42,303 nucleotides of DNA, taken from Bacteroidales bacterium (GTDB lineage: Bacteria > Bacteroidota > Bacteroidia > Bacteroidales > UBA932). Location: contig JAFRRF010000039.1 in the NCBI GenBank assembly GCA_017428245.1, positions 1-42,303 on the forward strand, written 5' to 3'. Both the position numbers and the translations under genes were made by a program. The notes under the pieces are model-generated. The model did not search any database and had not been told where the DNA came from. It worked only from the letters and a program-made list of their open reading frames with translations. Positions 7,332-15,675 of this stretch are shown here, piece by piece. Every line of letters begins with the position of its first letter. The first letter of the stretch is position 1.

Positions 7332-9440
7332 ATGAAACGCATATTCCTCATTTCGCTGGCCTTGCTGGCAACCCTTTCGGCCCAGGGGCAGACCGCCCTT
7401 ACCGGCAAGCGCTTCACAGAAGCGCAGCTGCTGAACGATTTCCCCGAAGGACTCGTCAAACCGGCTCCGTTCCCGACGGGTTTCGCGGCCGACGGATCGC
7501 TGCTCTATTCCGTGGGACGCGACCGTTTCGCCTGGGCTCCCAAGACCGGCGTCGCTTCGCCGGTCCCGCAGAAGCCGCGTCTCAAGGCCGCGAACATCGA
7601 GAATTTGGTGCCCGGCTGGGTCAATCCCACCTGGTCGCCTGACTCCACGAAGATCGCCTATACGCTGGACAACGACCTTTATTCGATCGACGTGCATTCC
7701 CGCCACATTGTGCGCCATACCTACGACGGCAGCGACCTGATTCTGAACGGCTATGCCTCTTGGGTATATTATGAGGAGATTTTCGGCCGTCCGTCGATGT
7801 ACCGCGCCTTCTGGTGGTCGCCCGACAGCAAGGTCATCGCGTACTACCGTTTCGACAATTCGAAAGTTCCGATGTTCCCCATCTATTCGGCCAAGGGCAA
7901 GCATGGATCGCTCAACCAGACGCGCTATCCGAAGACGGGCGATCCGAATCCCGAGGTGAAACTGGGCTTCGTATCGGTGAAGGGCGGAGAGACCGTCTGG
8001 GCCGACTTCGATCCGAAGGAAGACCAGTATTTCGGCACGCCCTTCTGGAGCGGCGACGGCACGAAGCTGATGGTCAGTTGGATGGACCGTGCCCAGGACA
8101 ATCTGCGGCTGTATTCCGTCACGCCGCAGACAGGCAGCAAGGTGCTTGTGTACAAAGAGCATCAGGACAGCTGGATCGACTGGATGGAAGATATGCTTTT
8201 CACCAAGGAAGGTATCTATATCGTACGCGATTTCACCGGCTGGCAGCAAGTCTATTTCCTGTCGTACGACGGCAAGCGCTTCGAGCAGTTGACATCCGGG
8301 CAGAACTGGGGCGTCCATCTGCTGAAAGTGGACAAGAAACACTTGTTCTTCACGGCCAAGCGCGAGGCCACCACGCGGGTGGACATCTACCGGATTGATT
8401 TGAAGAGCAAAGAATTGCAGCGGATTTCCTATGGGGCGTACAACTTTTCGGGTGCCGTCGTATCGGACGACGGGAAGAGCGTGGCTGCGCTGCTTTCGAA
8501 CTATCGTACGCCGACACAGCTGGTCTATATCACGGTGCCTTCCAAGGGTGACGTCGATCCGGCCAAGCACGTGCAGGTCGTCTATGATTCGAAAGGCCCG
8601 AAGTTCGGCGACTATGCCATCGCGCTGCCCGAGTTGGTGTACATCACCACCCGCGACGGCGTGCGGATTCCGGCGGCGGTGACCTGGCCCGTCGATTTCG
8701 ACAAGAACAAGCGTTATCCCGTGAAAGTCAACATTTACGGAGGTCCCGACAATCCGCAGGTGCGCGAAGGCTGGCGCGGCCTTTCGATGAACAGCCAGTG
8801 GTGGGCCAATCACGGTGTGATCCAGGTGACGATCGACAACCGTGCCGGAGGCCACTATGGCAAGAAAGGCGTAGAATCGGTGTATCGCTATCTCGGCATT
8901 CTGGAGCTGCAGGATTTCTGCGACGGCATCGACCATTTCCGCAAGATGCCTTTCGTCGATGAGAACAAGATCGGCGTCGAAGGTTTCTCGTTCGGAGGCA
9001 CGATGACCGCCCTCTGCGTGACCGAGGGCAACGAGCATTTCCAGTACGGCATCGCCGGCGGCGGCGTCTACGACTGGGGCCTCTACGACACGCACTACGG
9101 TGAACGCTATATGGACCGTCCCCAGGACAATCCCGACGGTTACGCCAAGAGCCGCGTCATTGACCGTGTAGGCAACTACCGCGGCGATGCGACCAATATG
9201 CTCCGCCTGACTCACGGTACCGGCGACGACAACGTCCACTTCCAGAATTCCCTCCAGCTGATCGAGCAGTTCCAGAAAGACCACAAGGACTTCGAACTGA
9301 TGATCTATCCCGACGGCATGCACGGCTACCGCGGCGACCAGGGCGTCCACTCCTCCCTCCAGGACTACAAGTTCTGGTACCGCTACCTCCTCGAGCAGCC
9401 CCTCCCGGAGATCCTCTTCGACTACTTCAAGAAGAAGTAG
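7332..9440 (+). CDS. Dipeptidyl-peptidase IV-like S9 family serine peptidase
   Basis: 702 residues. The signal peptide (MKRIFLISLALLATLSAQGQ) implies the periplasm. Beta-propeller repeats occupy about 50-430, including YEE at 147-149, which corresponds to the double-glutamate motif that binds the substrate N-terminus. The alpha/beta hydrolase domain has nucleophile Ser553 in GFSFGG (551-556), Asp632 in GTGDDNVH and His664 in DGMHGYRG, a complete triad. DPP-IV enzymes release X-Pro or X-Ala dipeptides from peptides. The nucleophile elbow GFSFGG differs from the common GWSYGG. The gene follows the YugP peptidase closely. It fits a peptide-using lifestyle together with the C10 and M13 peptidases of this window. 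Confidence 0.94.
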   Translation: MKRIFLISLALLATLSAQGQTALTGKRFTEAQLLNDFPEGLVKPAPFPTGFAADGSLLYSVGRDRFAWAPKTGVASPVPQKPRLKAANIENLVPGWVNPTWSPDSTKIAYTLDNDLYSIDVHSRHIVRHTYDGSDLILNGYASWVYYEEIFGRPSMYRAFWWSPDSKVIAYYRFDNSKVPMFPIYSAKGKHGSLNQTRYPKTGDPNPEVKLGFVSVKGGETVWADFDPKEDQYFGTPFWSGDGTKLMVSWMDRAQDNLRLYSVTPQTGSKVLVYKEHQDSWIDWMEDMLFTKEGIYIVRDFTGWQQVYFLSYDGKRFEQLTSGQNWGVHLLKVDKKHLFFTAKREATTRVDIYRIDLKSKELQRISYGAYNFSGAVVSDDGKSVAALLSNYRTPTQLVYITVPSKGDVDPAKHVQVVYDSKGPKFGDYAIALPELVYITTRDGVRIPAAVTWPVDFDKNKRYPVKVNIYGGPDNPQVREGWRGLSMNSQWWANHGVIQVTIDNRAGGHYGKKGVESVYRYLGILELQDFCDGIDHFRKMPFVDENKIGVEGFSFGGTMTALCVTEGNEHFQYGIAGGGVYDWGLYDTHYGERYMDRPQDNPDGYAKSRVIDRVGNYRGDATNMLRLTHGTGDDNVHFQNSLQLIEQFQKDHKDFELMIYPDGMHGYRGDQGVHSSLQDYKFWYRYLLEQPLPEILFDYFKKK

Positions 9441-9479
9441 CCGCCATATCATCCTGCTGAGATCGTCCTGCCCGGGGCC

Positions 9480-9585
9480 TGCGTCATCGGGACGCCCGGC
9501 TTCGGCCGGGCATCCGGTTTCGCGTCATGCCTGGCTGCGGCCGGACATTCGGTTTCGCGTCATGCCCGGCTTGATCGGGCATCCC
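9480..9585. repeat. Three imperfect copies of a GC-rich palindromic unit (35-41 bases)
   Basis: The phrase GCGTCAT followed by a GCCCGGC-type inverted repeat and CATCCGG/CATTCGG occurs at about 9480, 9521 and 9556 (spacings 41 and 35). Copy one is a perfect hairpin: GCCCGGC (9494-9500), loop TTCG, GCCGGGC (9505-9511). Copy three is GCCCG...CGGGC around 9563-9580. A UUCG-capped stem would be very stable in RNA. It lies 40 bases after the S9 peptidase stop, so it could act in termination or transcript stabilisation, although no U-run follows. Confidence 0.7.
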
Positions 9586-9669
9586 GGCCGCTCAGCAGCG
9601 CTGGTTTTCGACCCGCTCGCCGAAAAACCATAGCAGTTTCGCTATACATCGGCCGCCCTTGACATCCGT

Positions 9670-9801
9670 CGGTGAGCGAAATGGGGCTTTCTGCTCACGG
9701 CATCGGCTTTTTCCTGCCGTCGGTGAGCAAACTGGGGCTTTCTGCTCACGGCGCTGGCTTTTTCCTGCCGTTGGTGAGCGAAAGAAGGCTTTTTACTCAC
9801 C
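9670..9801. repeat. 51-base tandem repeat, two full copies and one partial
   Basis: Units begin at 9670, 9721 and 9772 with the shared core GGTGAGC-AA, GGGGCTTTCTGCTCACGG, then GGCTTTTTCCTGCCG. Each unit contains an inverted repeat, GTGAGC ... GCTCAC, about 15 bases apart, so each could form a hairpin. The third copy is partial and runs into the last codons and stop of the methyltransferase gene (stop at 9793-9795). No coding sequence is supported here. The whole gene-free stretch 9441-9792 is occupied by this and the preceding repeat. Confidence 0.8.
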
Positions 9802-10992
9802 GGGAGTATGCGGATGGGGCAGAGAGAAGGGCCGGCAGACGATGAGGACTTTCTGTCGGTCGGAGAGCGTGGTGGCGAAGGCGTGGGTGGGGCCGCCGGT
9901 AGGGATGTTGAGGCGGTGGCGGAGGGCGTCGGTGTCGAGGGGAAAGTTGAGGGCGGTCAGATCGATGCGGTCGTAACGCTGGTGAAGGGCTTTGATGGTG
10001 GCTTTGTTCCAGGGGAGAACTTCGGTGACTTCGAAGGTTTTGCCAGGGAAATCCGGCGTGGGGGTGTCGCCCGTATAAAGATGGGTGCTGGGCGCGAGTT
10101 TGGTCAGGCCGAAGCGGGCGGAAAGCAGACGGAAAGCACCGGCTTTCCGCAAAGCTTTGGAGGGCTGGAACAGATATCGGCCGATGGTGTCGGCGTAACG
10201 GACTTCGGCCTCAGGCTCTTCGTCAGGTGTGAATTCGAAGCAGATGCCTCCGTCGACGGCTGCGATCTTCGGGGCGGCTTGCCGTCCGGTCTTCATCAGC
10301 AGGAGGATTTCCTTGACTTCGCCTCCGGCGGCGACTACGTGGAGTTCCCGGATTTCCGGGAGCTGCGAAAGGGTACGGGTGATGTCGGCCATCGGGGAGA
10401 TTTTGGCCAGGACGCAGTCGGCTTTCTCGAGCAGCAGAGGTAAGATTTCCAGCAGGTTGGGTTCGCAGTCGGCGATGTCGTAAAGACGCCGGGATCCGCC
10501 GCCCCGCCTGGCGGGATCGAGGTAGATGAGGCCGAAGCGCCCCGACTGGCTGCGGAGCCAGTCCACGCCGTCGCCTTCGTGGACGGTGACGTTGGTCAGT
10601 CCGAGTTCAGCGAAGTTGTGCCGGGCGGCGGCGCAGAGTTCGGGGTTGCGTTCGCAGTAGTCGACCGATGCGGCGCGTCGGGCGAGCATCCAGGTGTCGA
10701 CGCCCAGGCCGCCGGTCAGGTCGGCGATGGCGGCGTCCTCCGGCACGAAGGCCTGCTTGTAGCGGGCGGTTTCTTCGGAACTGCACTGTTCGAGGGAGAG
10801 GGAAGATGGGTAGTCGATCGCGGGGTGTGCGAGCCACGACGGAATCTTGTCGCGGACCTTGCGACGGGCCTCAATGGTCCGGGCGGCCCGCCGCACGTCC
10901 ACATCGGGCCAACGCTCCGCCGACAGCAGCAGCCGCGCCGGATCGTCGTCGTCGTGGGCCAGTACGAAATTGCTGAAATTTTCTTCCGTCAT
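9793..10992 (-). CDS. Class I SAM-dependent methyltransferase with THUMP-like C-terminal domain
   Basis: 399 residues from the ATG at 10992 (MTEENFSNFVLAH). Motif I is DLTGGLGVDT at 91-100. CERNPELC at 113-120 is the ribose-binding region, and YLDPARRGGG at 157-166 resembles the DPxR-type catalytic loop seen in RNA methyltransferases of the TrmG/RlmL neighbourhood. The C-terminal half (GKTFEVTEVLPWNKATIKALHQ) matches the THUMP-like/ferredoxin-like domain of this Bacteroidota family. The likely substrate is RNA, unproven. A GTG three bases upstream (10995) is an alternative start. The last residues are encoded within the third copy of the 51-base repeat, which may have altered the C-terminus. 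Confidence 0.85.
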   Translation of the reverse strand: MTEENFSNFVLAHDDDDPARLLLSAERWPDVDVRRAARTIEARRKVRDKIPSWLAHPAIDYPSSLSLEQCSSEETARYKQAFVPEDAAIADLTGGLGVDTWMLARRAASVDYCERNPELCAAARHNFAELGLTNVTVHEGDGVDWLRSQSGRFGLIYLDPARRGGGSRRLYDIADCEPNLLEILPLLLEKADCVLAKISPMADITRTLSQLPEIRELHVVAAGGEVKEILLLMKTGRQAAPKIAAVDGGICFEFTPDEEPEAEVRYADTIGRYLFQPSKALRKAGAFRLLSARFGLTKLAPSTHLYTGDTPTPDFPGKTFEVTEVLPWNKATIKALHQRYDRIDLTALNFPLDTDALRHRLNIPTGGPTHAFATTLSDRQKVLIVCRPFSLPHPHTPGE

Positions 10993-10997
10993 CACGA

Positions 10998-11005
10998 CAA
11001 AATTA
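10998..11005 (-). promoter_or_regulatory. -7 promoter element for the methyltransferase gene
   Basis: TAATTTTG on the minus strand matches TAnnTTTG. It ends only five bases before the ATG at 10992, so a transcript from it would be leaderless or nearly so. Confidence 0.45.
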
Positions 11006-11017
11006 CGGCTTTTTTCT

Positions 11018-11025
11018 TATATTTG
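11018..11025 (+). promoter_or_regulatory. -7 promoter element for the phosphosugar mutase operon
   Basis: TATATTTG, full match to TAnnTTTG, ending 22 bases before the ATG at 11048. It is divergent from the element at 10998-11005. Confidence 0.6.
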
Positions 11026-11047
11026 AAGGATTAAAACCGATAACGCA

Positions 11048-12700
11048 ATGGCAAATTATCTCGACGTGGCCAAGTCCTGGCTCAGCAACAGTTACGATGT
11101 AGAAACCCAACGGGAAGTATTGGAAATGATGAAAGGCGATCCCAAAGTACTGGAAGACGCATTCTACCGCACCCTTGAATTCGGAACCGGCGGTCTGCGC
11201 GGTGTCATGGGCGCCGGCACCAACCGGATGAACCGCTACACCGTGGCCATGGCCACGCAGGGTTTGGCGAATTACCTGAAGATGAATTTCGTGGACCAGC
11301 CGATCTCGGTCGTCATCTCCTACGACAGCCGCAACAACAGCCGCCTCTTCACCAAAGTGTCGGCCGACGTACTGATGGCCAACGGCATCCAGACCTATGT
11401 GTTCGACAACATCCGGCCCACGCCGGAACTGAGTTTTGCCATCCGCTATCTCAAATGCAAGGCGGGCATCATGATCACCGCTTCGCACAACCCGAAAGAA
11501 TACAACGGCTATAAGGTGTTCTGGGAGGACGGCGCCCAGATCATCGCCCCGCACGACAAGAACATCATCGCCGAAGTGAACAAGATCACCTCGATGGACC
11601 AGGTGCTCATCGACGAGAACAGCTACCCGCAGGGCATCGGTGCCGAGGTTGACAAAGCCTTCCTCGACAGCCAGCTCTCGCTGCTGCTCTCGCCCGAAAG
11701 CATCGCCCGCCACAAGGATATGAAGATCGCCTATACGCCGCTCCACGGCACCGGCGTCCGCCTCGTGCCGGCCGGCCTCAAGCAAGCGGGTTTCGAGAAA
11801 GTGTTCCACGTCGATGCCCAGGATGTGAGCGACGGCAACTTCCCGACCGTCGTCTCGCCCAACCCCGAAGAGCCCACGGCCATGAAGATGGTGATGGACC
11901 GTGCCGATGAAGTGGGCGCCGACATCGCCCTCGGCACCGATCCCGACGCCGACCGTGTGGGCTGCGCCGTGCGTAACGACAAAGGCGAAATGGTCCTCCT
12001 TACGGGCAACCAGATCGCTACGCTGGTCTCCTCCTATGCCTTGACCCGCTGGGCCGAACTGGGCAAACTCGACGGCACCCAATACCTTGTGAAGACCATT
12101 GTGACCACCGACCTGCTCAAGGCCATCTGCAAGAAATACCGTGTCGAGATCTTCGACGTGCTCACCGGTTTCAAATACATAGCCGAGAAACAACGCGTTC
12201 TGGAAGGTCAGAAGACCTTCATTTGCGGCGGTGAGGAGAGCAACGGCTTCAACGCCGGCTCTTTCGTCCGCGACAAGGATTCCGTGATCACCTGCTGCCT
12301 CCTCTGCGAGTGCGCCGCCTGGCTGGCCGACCGCGGCCAGACGCTCTACGGCTATCTGCAGGAAATCTACGCCGAGTACGGCTACTTCAAGGAGAGCCTG
12401 CTCTCGGTCACGAAGAAGGGCAAGAGCGGCATCGAGCAGATCCAGCAGATGATGGCCGACTTCCGCACCGAACCGCCCAAGACCCTGGCCGGTTCACCCG
12501 TTGTGAAAGTGGTGGACTACAACGAACCGGAGAAGACCGGTCTCCCGAAATCGAACGTGCTCCAGATTTTCAGCGAGGACGGTTGCAAGGTGACCATCCG
12601 CCCGTCCGGCACCGAGCCCAAGATCAAATACTACTTCAGCGCCTGCGGTGCTGACGCCGATGCCCGCAACGCCTCGCTGCGCGAACAGTTCTCCGCTTGA
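11048..12700 (+). CDS. Phospho-sugar mutase (phosphoglucomutase/phosphomannomutase)
   Basis: 550 residues, alpha-D-phosphohexomutase superfamily. The phosphoserine loop TASHNPKEYNGY places catalytic Ser at 146. The metal loop GTDPDADRVG, the sugar-binding loop GGEESNGF and the C-terminal phosphate-binding loop RPSGTEPKIKYYF are all present. The length and the FGTGGLRGVMGAGTNRMN opening fit the large bacterial PGM/PMM group that converts glucose-1-P or mannose-1-P to the 6-phosphates. Cytoplasmic. It is the first gene of a four-gene operon (mutase, LOG-like, ABC exporter, FolC) with gaps of 12, 7 and 4 bases. Substrate preference cannot be read from the sequence. Confidence 0.94.
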   Translation: MANYLDVAKSWLSNSYDVETQREVLEMMKGDPKVLEDAFYRTLEFGTGGLRGVMGAGTNRMNRYTVAMATQGLANYLKMNFVDQPISVVISYDSRNNSRLFTKVSADVLMANGIQTYVFDNIRPTPELSFAIRYLKCKAGIMITASHNPKEYNGYKVFWEDGAQIIAPHDKNIIAEVNKITSMDQVLIDENSYPQGIGAEVDKAFLDSQLSLLLSPESIARHKDMKIAYTPLHGTGVRLVPAGLKQAGFEKVFHVDAQDVSDGNFPTVVSPNPEEPTAMKMVMDRADEVGADIALGTDPDADRVGCAVRNDKGEMVLLTGNQIATLVSSYALTRWAELGKLDGTQYLVKTIVTTDLLKAICKKYRVEIFDVLTGFKYIAEKQRVLEGQKTFICGGEESNGFNAGSFVRDKDSVITCCLLCECAAWLADRGQTLYGYLQEIYAEYGYFKESLLSVTKKGKSGIEQIQQMMADFRTEPPKTLAGSPVVKVVDYNEPEKTGLPKSNVLQIFSEDGCKVTIRPSGTEPKIKYYFSACGADADARNASLREQFSA

Positions 12701-12712
12701 CCCCCGCCGGTT

Positions 12713-13861
12713 ATGAGAGAAAACTACACCGAAATCGAAGAATTGTTCGCCCTGCGACAATTGCTGTCTCAATCGGAGACCATCCGTCATTGTGCCTTTC
12801 AGGCGGTCAACTTCGAAAATTGTGGATTTCCCATCGAAAACTACCGCTTCGAAGACTGCCTCTTCATGGGCTGCCACATCCCGCCGCGGATGTATTATGC
12901 GATGGACGGCGAGTGCATCGTCTTCCCGCGCGTGAAAATGCCCTACAAGGTGTTTCCCAACAAGCTCTACGACGCCAAGTCGCTGTATCTGCACTACAAG
13001 CCGGGCTATCACGAGACGTTCTACACCTGCTACGACACCATCTGCTACGAGCGCTACATGGCCCATGGCAAGGAAACCAGCGACATCAAGGAAACCCTTT
13101 GCCGCGTGCTCCACGACCATTCCATCGGCAACGCCCTCGACCAGTTCGTCAAGCAATACGACGAGAAAGACATCGTGGCCGTAATGGGCGGCCACGCCGT
13201 CAAACGCACCGACGAATCCTACTGCCAGATCGTGGAGATCAGCAAGCGGCTCACCGAGCTCGGCAAGCTGATGGTCAGCGGCGGCGGCCCCGGCGCCATG
13301 GAAGCCGTGCATCTGGGTGCCTGGATGGCCGGTCGCACGGAAGCGGAGGTTCGCGATGCCCTGAACATTGTGTCGGTGTCGCCCACGTTCCGCGATCCGG
13401 GCTGGCTCACCCACGCTTTCGAGGTGATGGAGAAGTATCCCTGCGACCCGCAGTTCCACAGCCTCGGCATTCCCACCTGGTTCTACGGCCACGAGCCCGC
13501 TACCCCTTTCGCCACGGACATCGCCAAGTTCTTCGACAACAGCATACGCGAGAACTACATCATCTCCGTGCCCAAGGGCGGCATCATCTACACGCCCGGC
13601 AGCGCCGGCACTTTCCAGGAAATTTTCCAGGACGCCGCGCAGAACCACTATGAGACCCTGGGTTACTCCAGCCCGATGATTTTCCTGGGTACCCATTACT
13701 ATACCGAAGACTCACCCATTTACCCCTTGCTGGTCGACCTGCAGGAGCGGGGCAAATACAGGAACCTGATCCTCCAGATTACCGACGAGACCGACGAAGT
13801 GGTCCGTTACCTGATGGATTTCCATCGCCCTTACCGGGAATGGACCGGCGACGGGGATTAA
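12713..13861 (+). CDS. LOG-family-like Rossmann nucleotide-binding protein with N-terminal extension
   Basis: 382 residues. The C-terminal 230 residues carry a lysine-decarboxylase-like (LOG) Rossmann fold: VSGGGPGAMEA at 188-198 and TPGSAGTFQE at 294-303, equivalent to the PGGxGTxxE catalytic motif of cytokinin-type ribohydrolases, but with Ser-Ala in place of Gly-x. Ahead of it are about 150 residues not typical of LOG. They begin with a short pentapeptide-like stretch (CAFQAVNFENCGF, then YRFEDCLFMGC) rich in Cys, Phe and Asn. This longer form is known in Bacteroidota as a conserved protein of unknown function. LOG enzymes cleave nucleoside monophosphates to base and ribose-5-P; activity here is only inferred. 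Confidence 0.82.
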   Translation: MRENYTEIEELFALRQLLSQSETIRHCAFQAVNFENCGFPIENYRFEDCLFMGCHIPPRMYYAMDGECIVFPRVKMPYKVFPNKLYDAKSLYLHYKPGYHETFYTCYDTICYERYMAHGKETSDIKETLCRVLHDHSIGNALDQFVKQYDEKDIVAVMGGHAVKRTDESYCQIVEISKRLTELGKLMVSGGGPGAMEAVHLGAWMAGRTEAEVRDALNIVSVSPTFRDPGWLTHAFEVMEKYPCDPQFHSLGIPTWFYGHEPATPFATDIAKFFDNSIRENYIISVPKGGIIYTPGSAGTFQEIFQDAAQNHYETLGYSSPMIFLGTHYYTEDSPIYPLLVDLQERGKYRNLILQITDETDEVVRYLMDFHRPYREWTGDGD

Positions 13862-13868
13862 AAGTCGC

Positions 13869-15671
13869 ATGAACCTTTTCCAACTCTTCAAGAACATACG
13901 GCCTTTCGTCAAGCCGTATCGCTGGCTGGTTGTCATCACCCTCATCCTCACGCTGGTGGGGTCCCTGATGGCACAGGTCAACGCCATCGTGCTCGACCGC
14001 ACGGTCGACGCCATCAACGCCCTGATCGGCACCGATTTCACCTGGCCGCAGGCCGCCCGCATCATGACCATCATCTCCATCGTCCTGCTGGGCAAGGAGA
14101 TCCTGTCGGCCCTGATTACCTTCGCACAGAACTACTACGGCGAGCGGATGCGCATCTTCGTCTCGCGCGACCTCTCGCAGGCCGTGGTCGAAAAGGTGCT
14201 GACGTTCCGGATGGCCTATTTCAACAGCGATGAAAACGCCACCGGCAAGGTGCAGGCACGTATCGACCAGGGCGTCAGCAGCCTGTCGCGCACGGTGCAG
14301 AATTTCTTCATCGATCTGTTGCCGCTGTTCTCCACGGCCATCCTGGCCTTGATCCTGATGTTCGCCGCCAACGTGTACGTGGGCCTGGTGGCCCTGGGCA
14401 TCGTGCCGGTGTATTTCTGGATCACGTACCGGCAGGCCCGGCGCCTGAAAGGCTGGCGGCGCGAGATGCGCGGCCACCTGGAAGCCAAAAGCCAGGGCAT
14501 CAAGAACATCATCGATTCTATCAACGTCATCAAGAGTTTCAACCGCGAGAAGATCGAGGCGGGCAAGCAGCTCGACATTCAGAACCAGGTGACGGAGAAC
14601 CAGATGAAGACCCGCAAGGTGGCCTTCTATTACAACGGCCTCAAGAGCTTCGTGCGGCAGGTCGGTACGGTGCTGGTCATCATCCTGACGGCCTATCTGG
14701 TCCTGAAGGAGTATCCCGGCATGACGATCGGTAAGATCATGTACCACGTGATGCTCTTCAGCAACGTCATCGCCCCGATCACGCAGCTGCAGCGTATCTT
14801 CGACGACGTGAACGACGCACTGATCTACGCCGAGGGCTTCTTCGGCATCCTGAACTCCGAGAAAGAGGTCGAGCCTACGGGCGACTACAAGCCCGAGAAG
14901 ATCCACGGCAAGTTCGAACTCCAGCACGTAGACTTCACCTATCCCAACGGCAACCAGGCGCTCTTCGACGTGAATATGGTCATCGAGCCGGGCAAGATCA
15001 CGGCACTGGTGGGCTTGTCGGGCGCCGGCAAGAGCACCATCGTGAACCTGCTCGACAAGTTCTACGAGCCGCAGACGGGCCGCATCCTGCTCGACGGGGT
15101 GGATCTTCGCGAGTATGACACCAAGTACCTGCGCGACAATATCGGCCTGGTGCTGCAGAAGAACCATATTTTCGACGGGACCATCGAGGAAAACATCCTC
15201 TACGGCAATCCGAACGCCACGCACGAGGAGGTGGTAGAGGCGGCCAAGAAGTCGTTCCTCTACGACCAGATCATGGAACTGCCGAAGAAGTTCGAGAACA
15301 AGGCCTCCGACCTGTCGGGCGGCCAGCAGCAGCGTGTGGCCATTGCCCGCATGTTCCTCAAGAATCCGCCTATCATCTTCCTCGACGAGCCCACGGCCAG
15401 CCTCGACGCTATCGCCACGGAGCAGATCAAGAACAGTATCGACGCCATCAAGAAAGACCGCACGGTGATCATCATCTCGCACAGCATCTCCCAGATCATC
15501 GACAGCGAGATGGTCTATGCCCTGAAGACAGGCCGTGTGGAAGAGTCGGGCCACCCCGACGAAGTCTACAAGAAAGGCGGTATCTACAAAGACATCATCG
15601 ACGCCTCGGCCCGCAGCCTCAACATCCAGAAGATTGCCCGGACCATCGGGGCGGATGACGACGATGATTGA
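13869..15671 (+). CDS. ABC exporter, fused permease and ATPase
   Basis: 600 residues. The transmembrane domain covers about 1-320 with six helices (for example 16-36, 63-85, 148-166, 168-187, 264-280). The ATPase domain has Walker A GLSGAGKST at 382-390, the Q-loop near 430, signature LSGGQ at 482-486 and Walker B IIFLDEP at 502-508. It ends in a run of Asp. A half-transporter of this type (MsbA/multidrug class) works as a homodimer or with a partner and exports lipids, peptides or drugs. No partner ABC gene is adjacent, so a homodimer is likely. It starts seven bases after the LOG-like gene. Confidence 0.93.
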   Translation: MNLFQLFKNIRPFVKPYRWLVVITLILTLVGSLMAQVNAIVLDRTVDAINALIGTDFTWPQAARIMTIISIVLLGKEILSALITFAQNYYGERMRIFVSRDLSQAVVEKVLTFRMAYFNSDENATGKVQARIDQGVSSLSRTVQNFFIDLLPLFSTAILALILMFAANVYVGLVALGIVPVYFWITYRQARRLKGWRREMRGHLEAKSQGIKNIIDSINVIKSFNREKIEAGKQLDIQNQVTENQMKTRKVAFYYNGLKSFVRQVGTVLVIILTAYLVLKEYPGMTIGKIMYHVMLFSNVIAPITQLQRIFDDVNDALIYAEGFFGILNSEKEVEPTGDYKPEKIHGKFELQHVDFTYPNGNQALFDVNMVIEPGKITALVGLSGAGKSTIVNLLDKFYEPQTGRILLDGVDLREYDTKYLRDNIGLVLQKNHIFDGTIEENILYGNPNATHEEVVEAAKKSFLYDQIMELPKKFENKASDLSGGQQQRVAIARMFLKNPPIIFLDEPTASLDAIATEQIKNSIDAIKKDRTVIIISHSISQIIDSEMVYALKTGRVEESGHPDEVYKKGGIYKDIIDASARSLNIQKIARTIGADDDDD

Positions 15672-15675
15672 AGGG

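Noticed and set aside
7293..9452. 719-codon minus-strand frame opposite the S9 peptidase
   Set aside because: Exact shadow of the peptidase gene with no recognisable motif; the plus-strand protein has signal peptide and full catalytic triad.
9670..9801. Possible CRISPR array
   Set aside because: The 51-base units are contiguous with no unique spacers, only about 2.6 copies, and no cas genes are near.
13779..15554. 591-codon minus-strand frame opposite the ABC exporter
   Set aside because: Shadow; Asp/His/Gln-rich with no fold signature.
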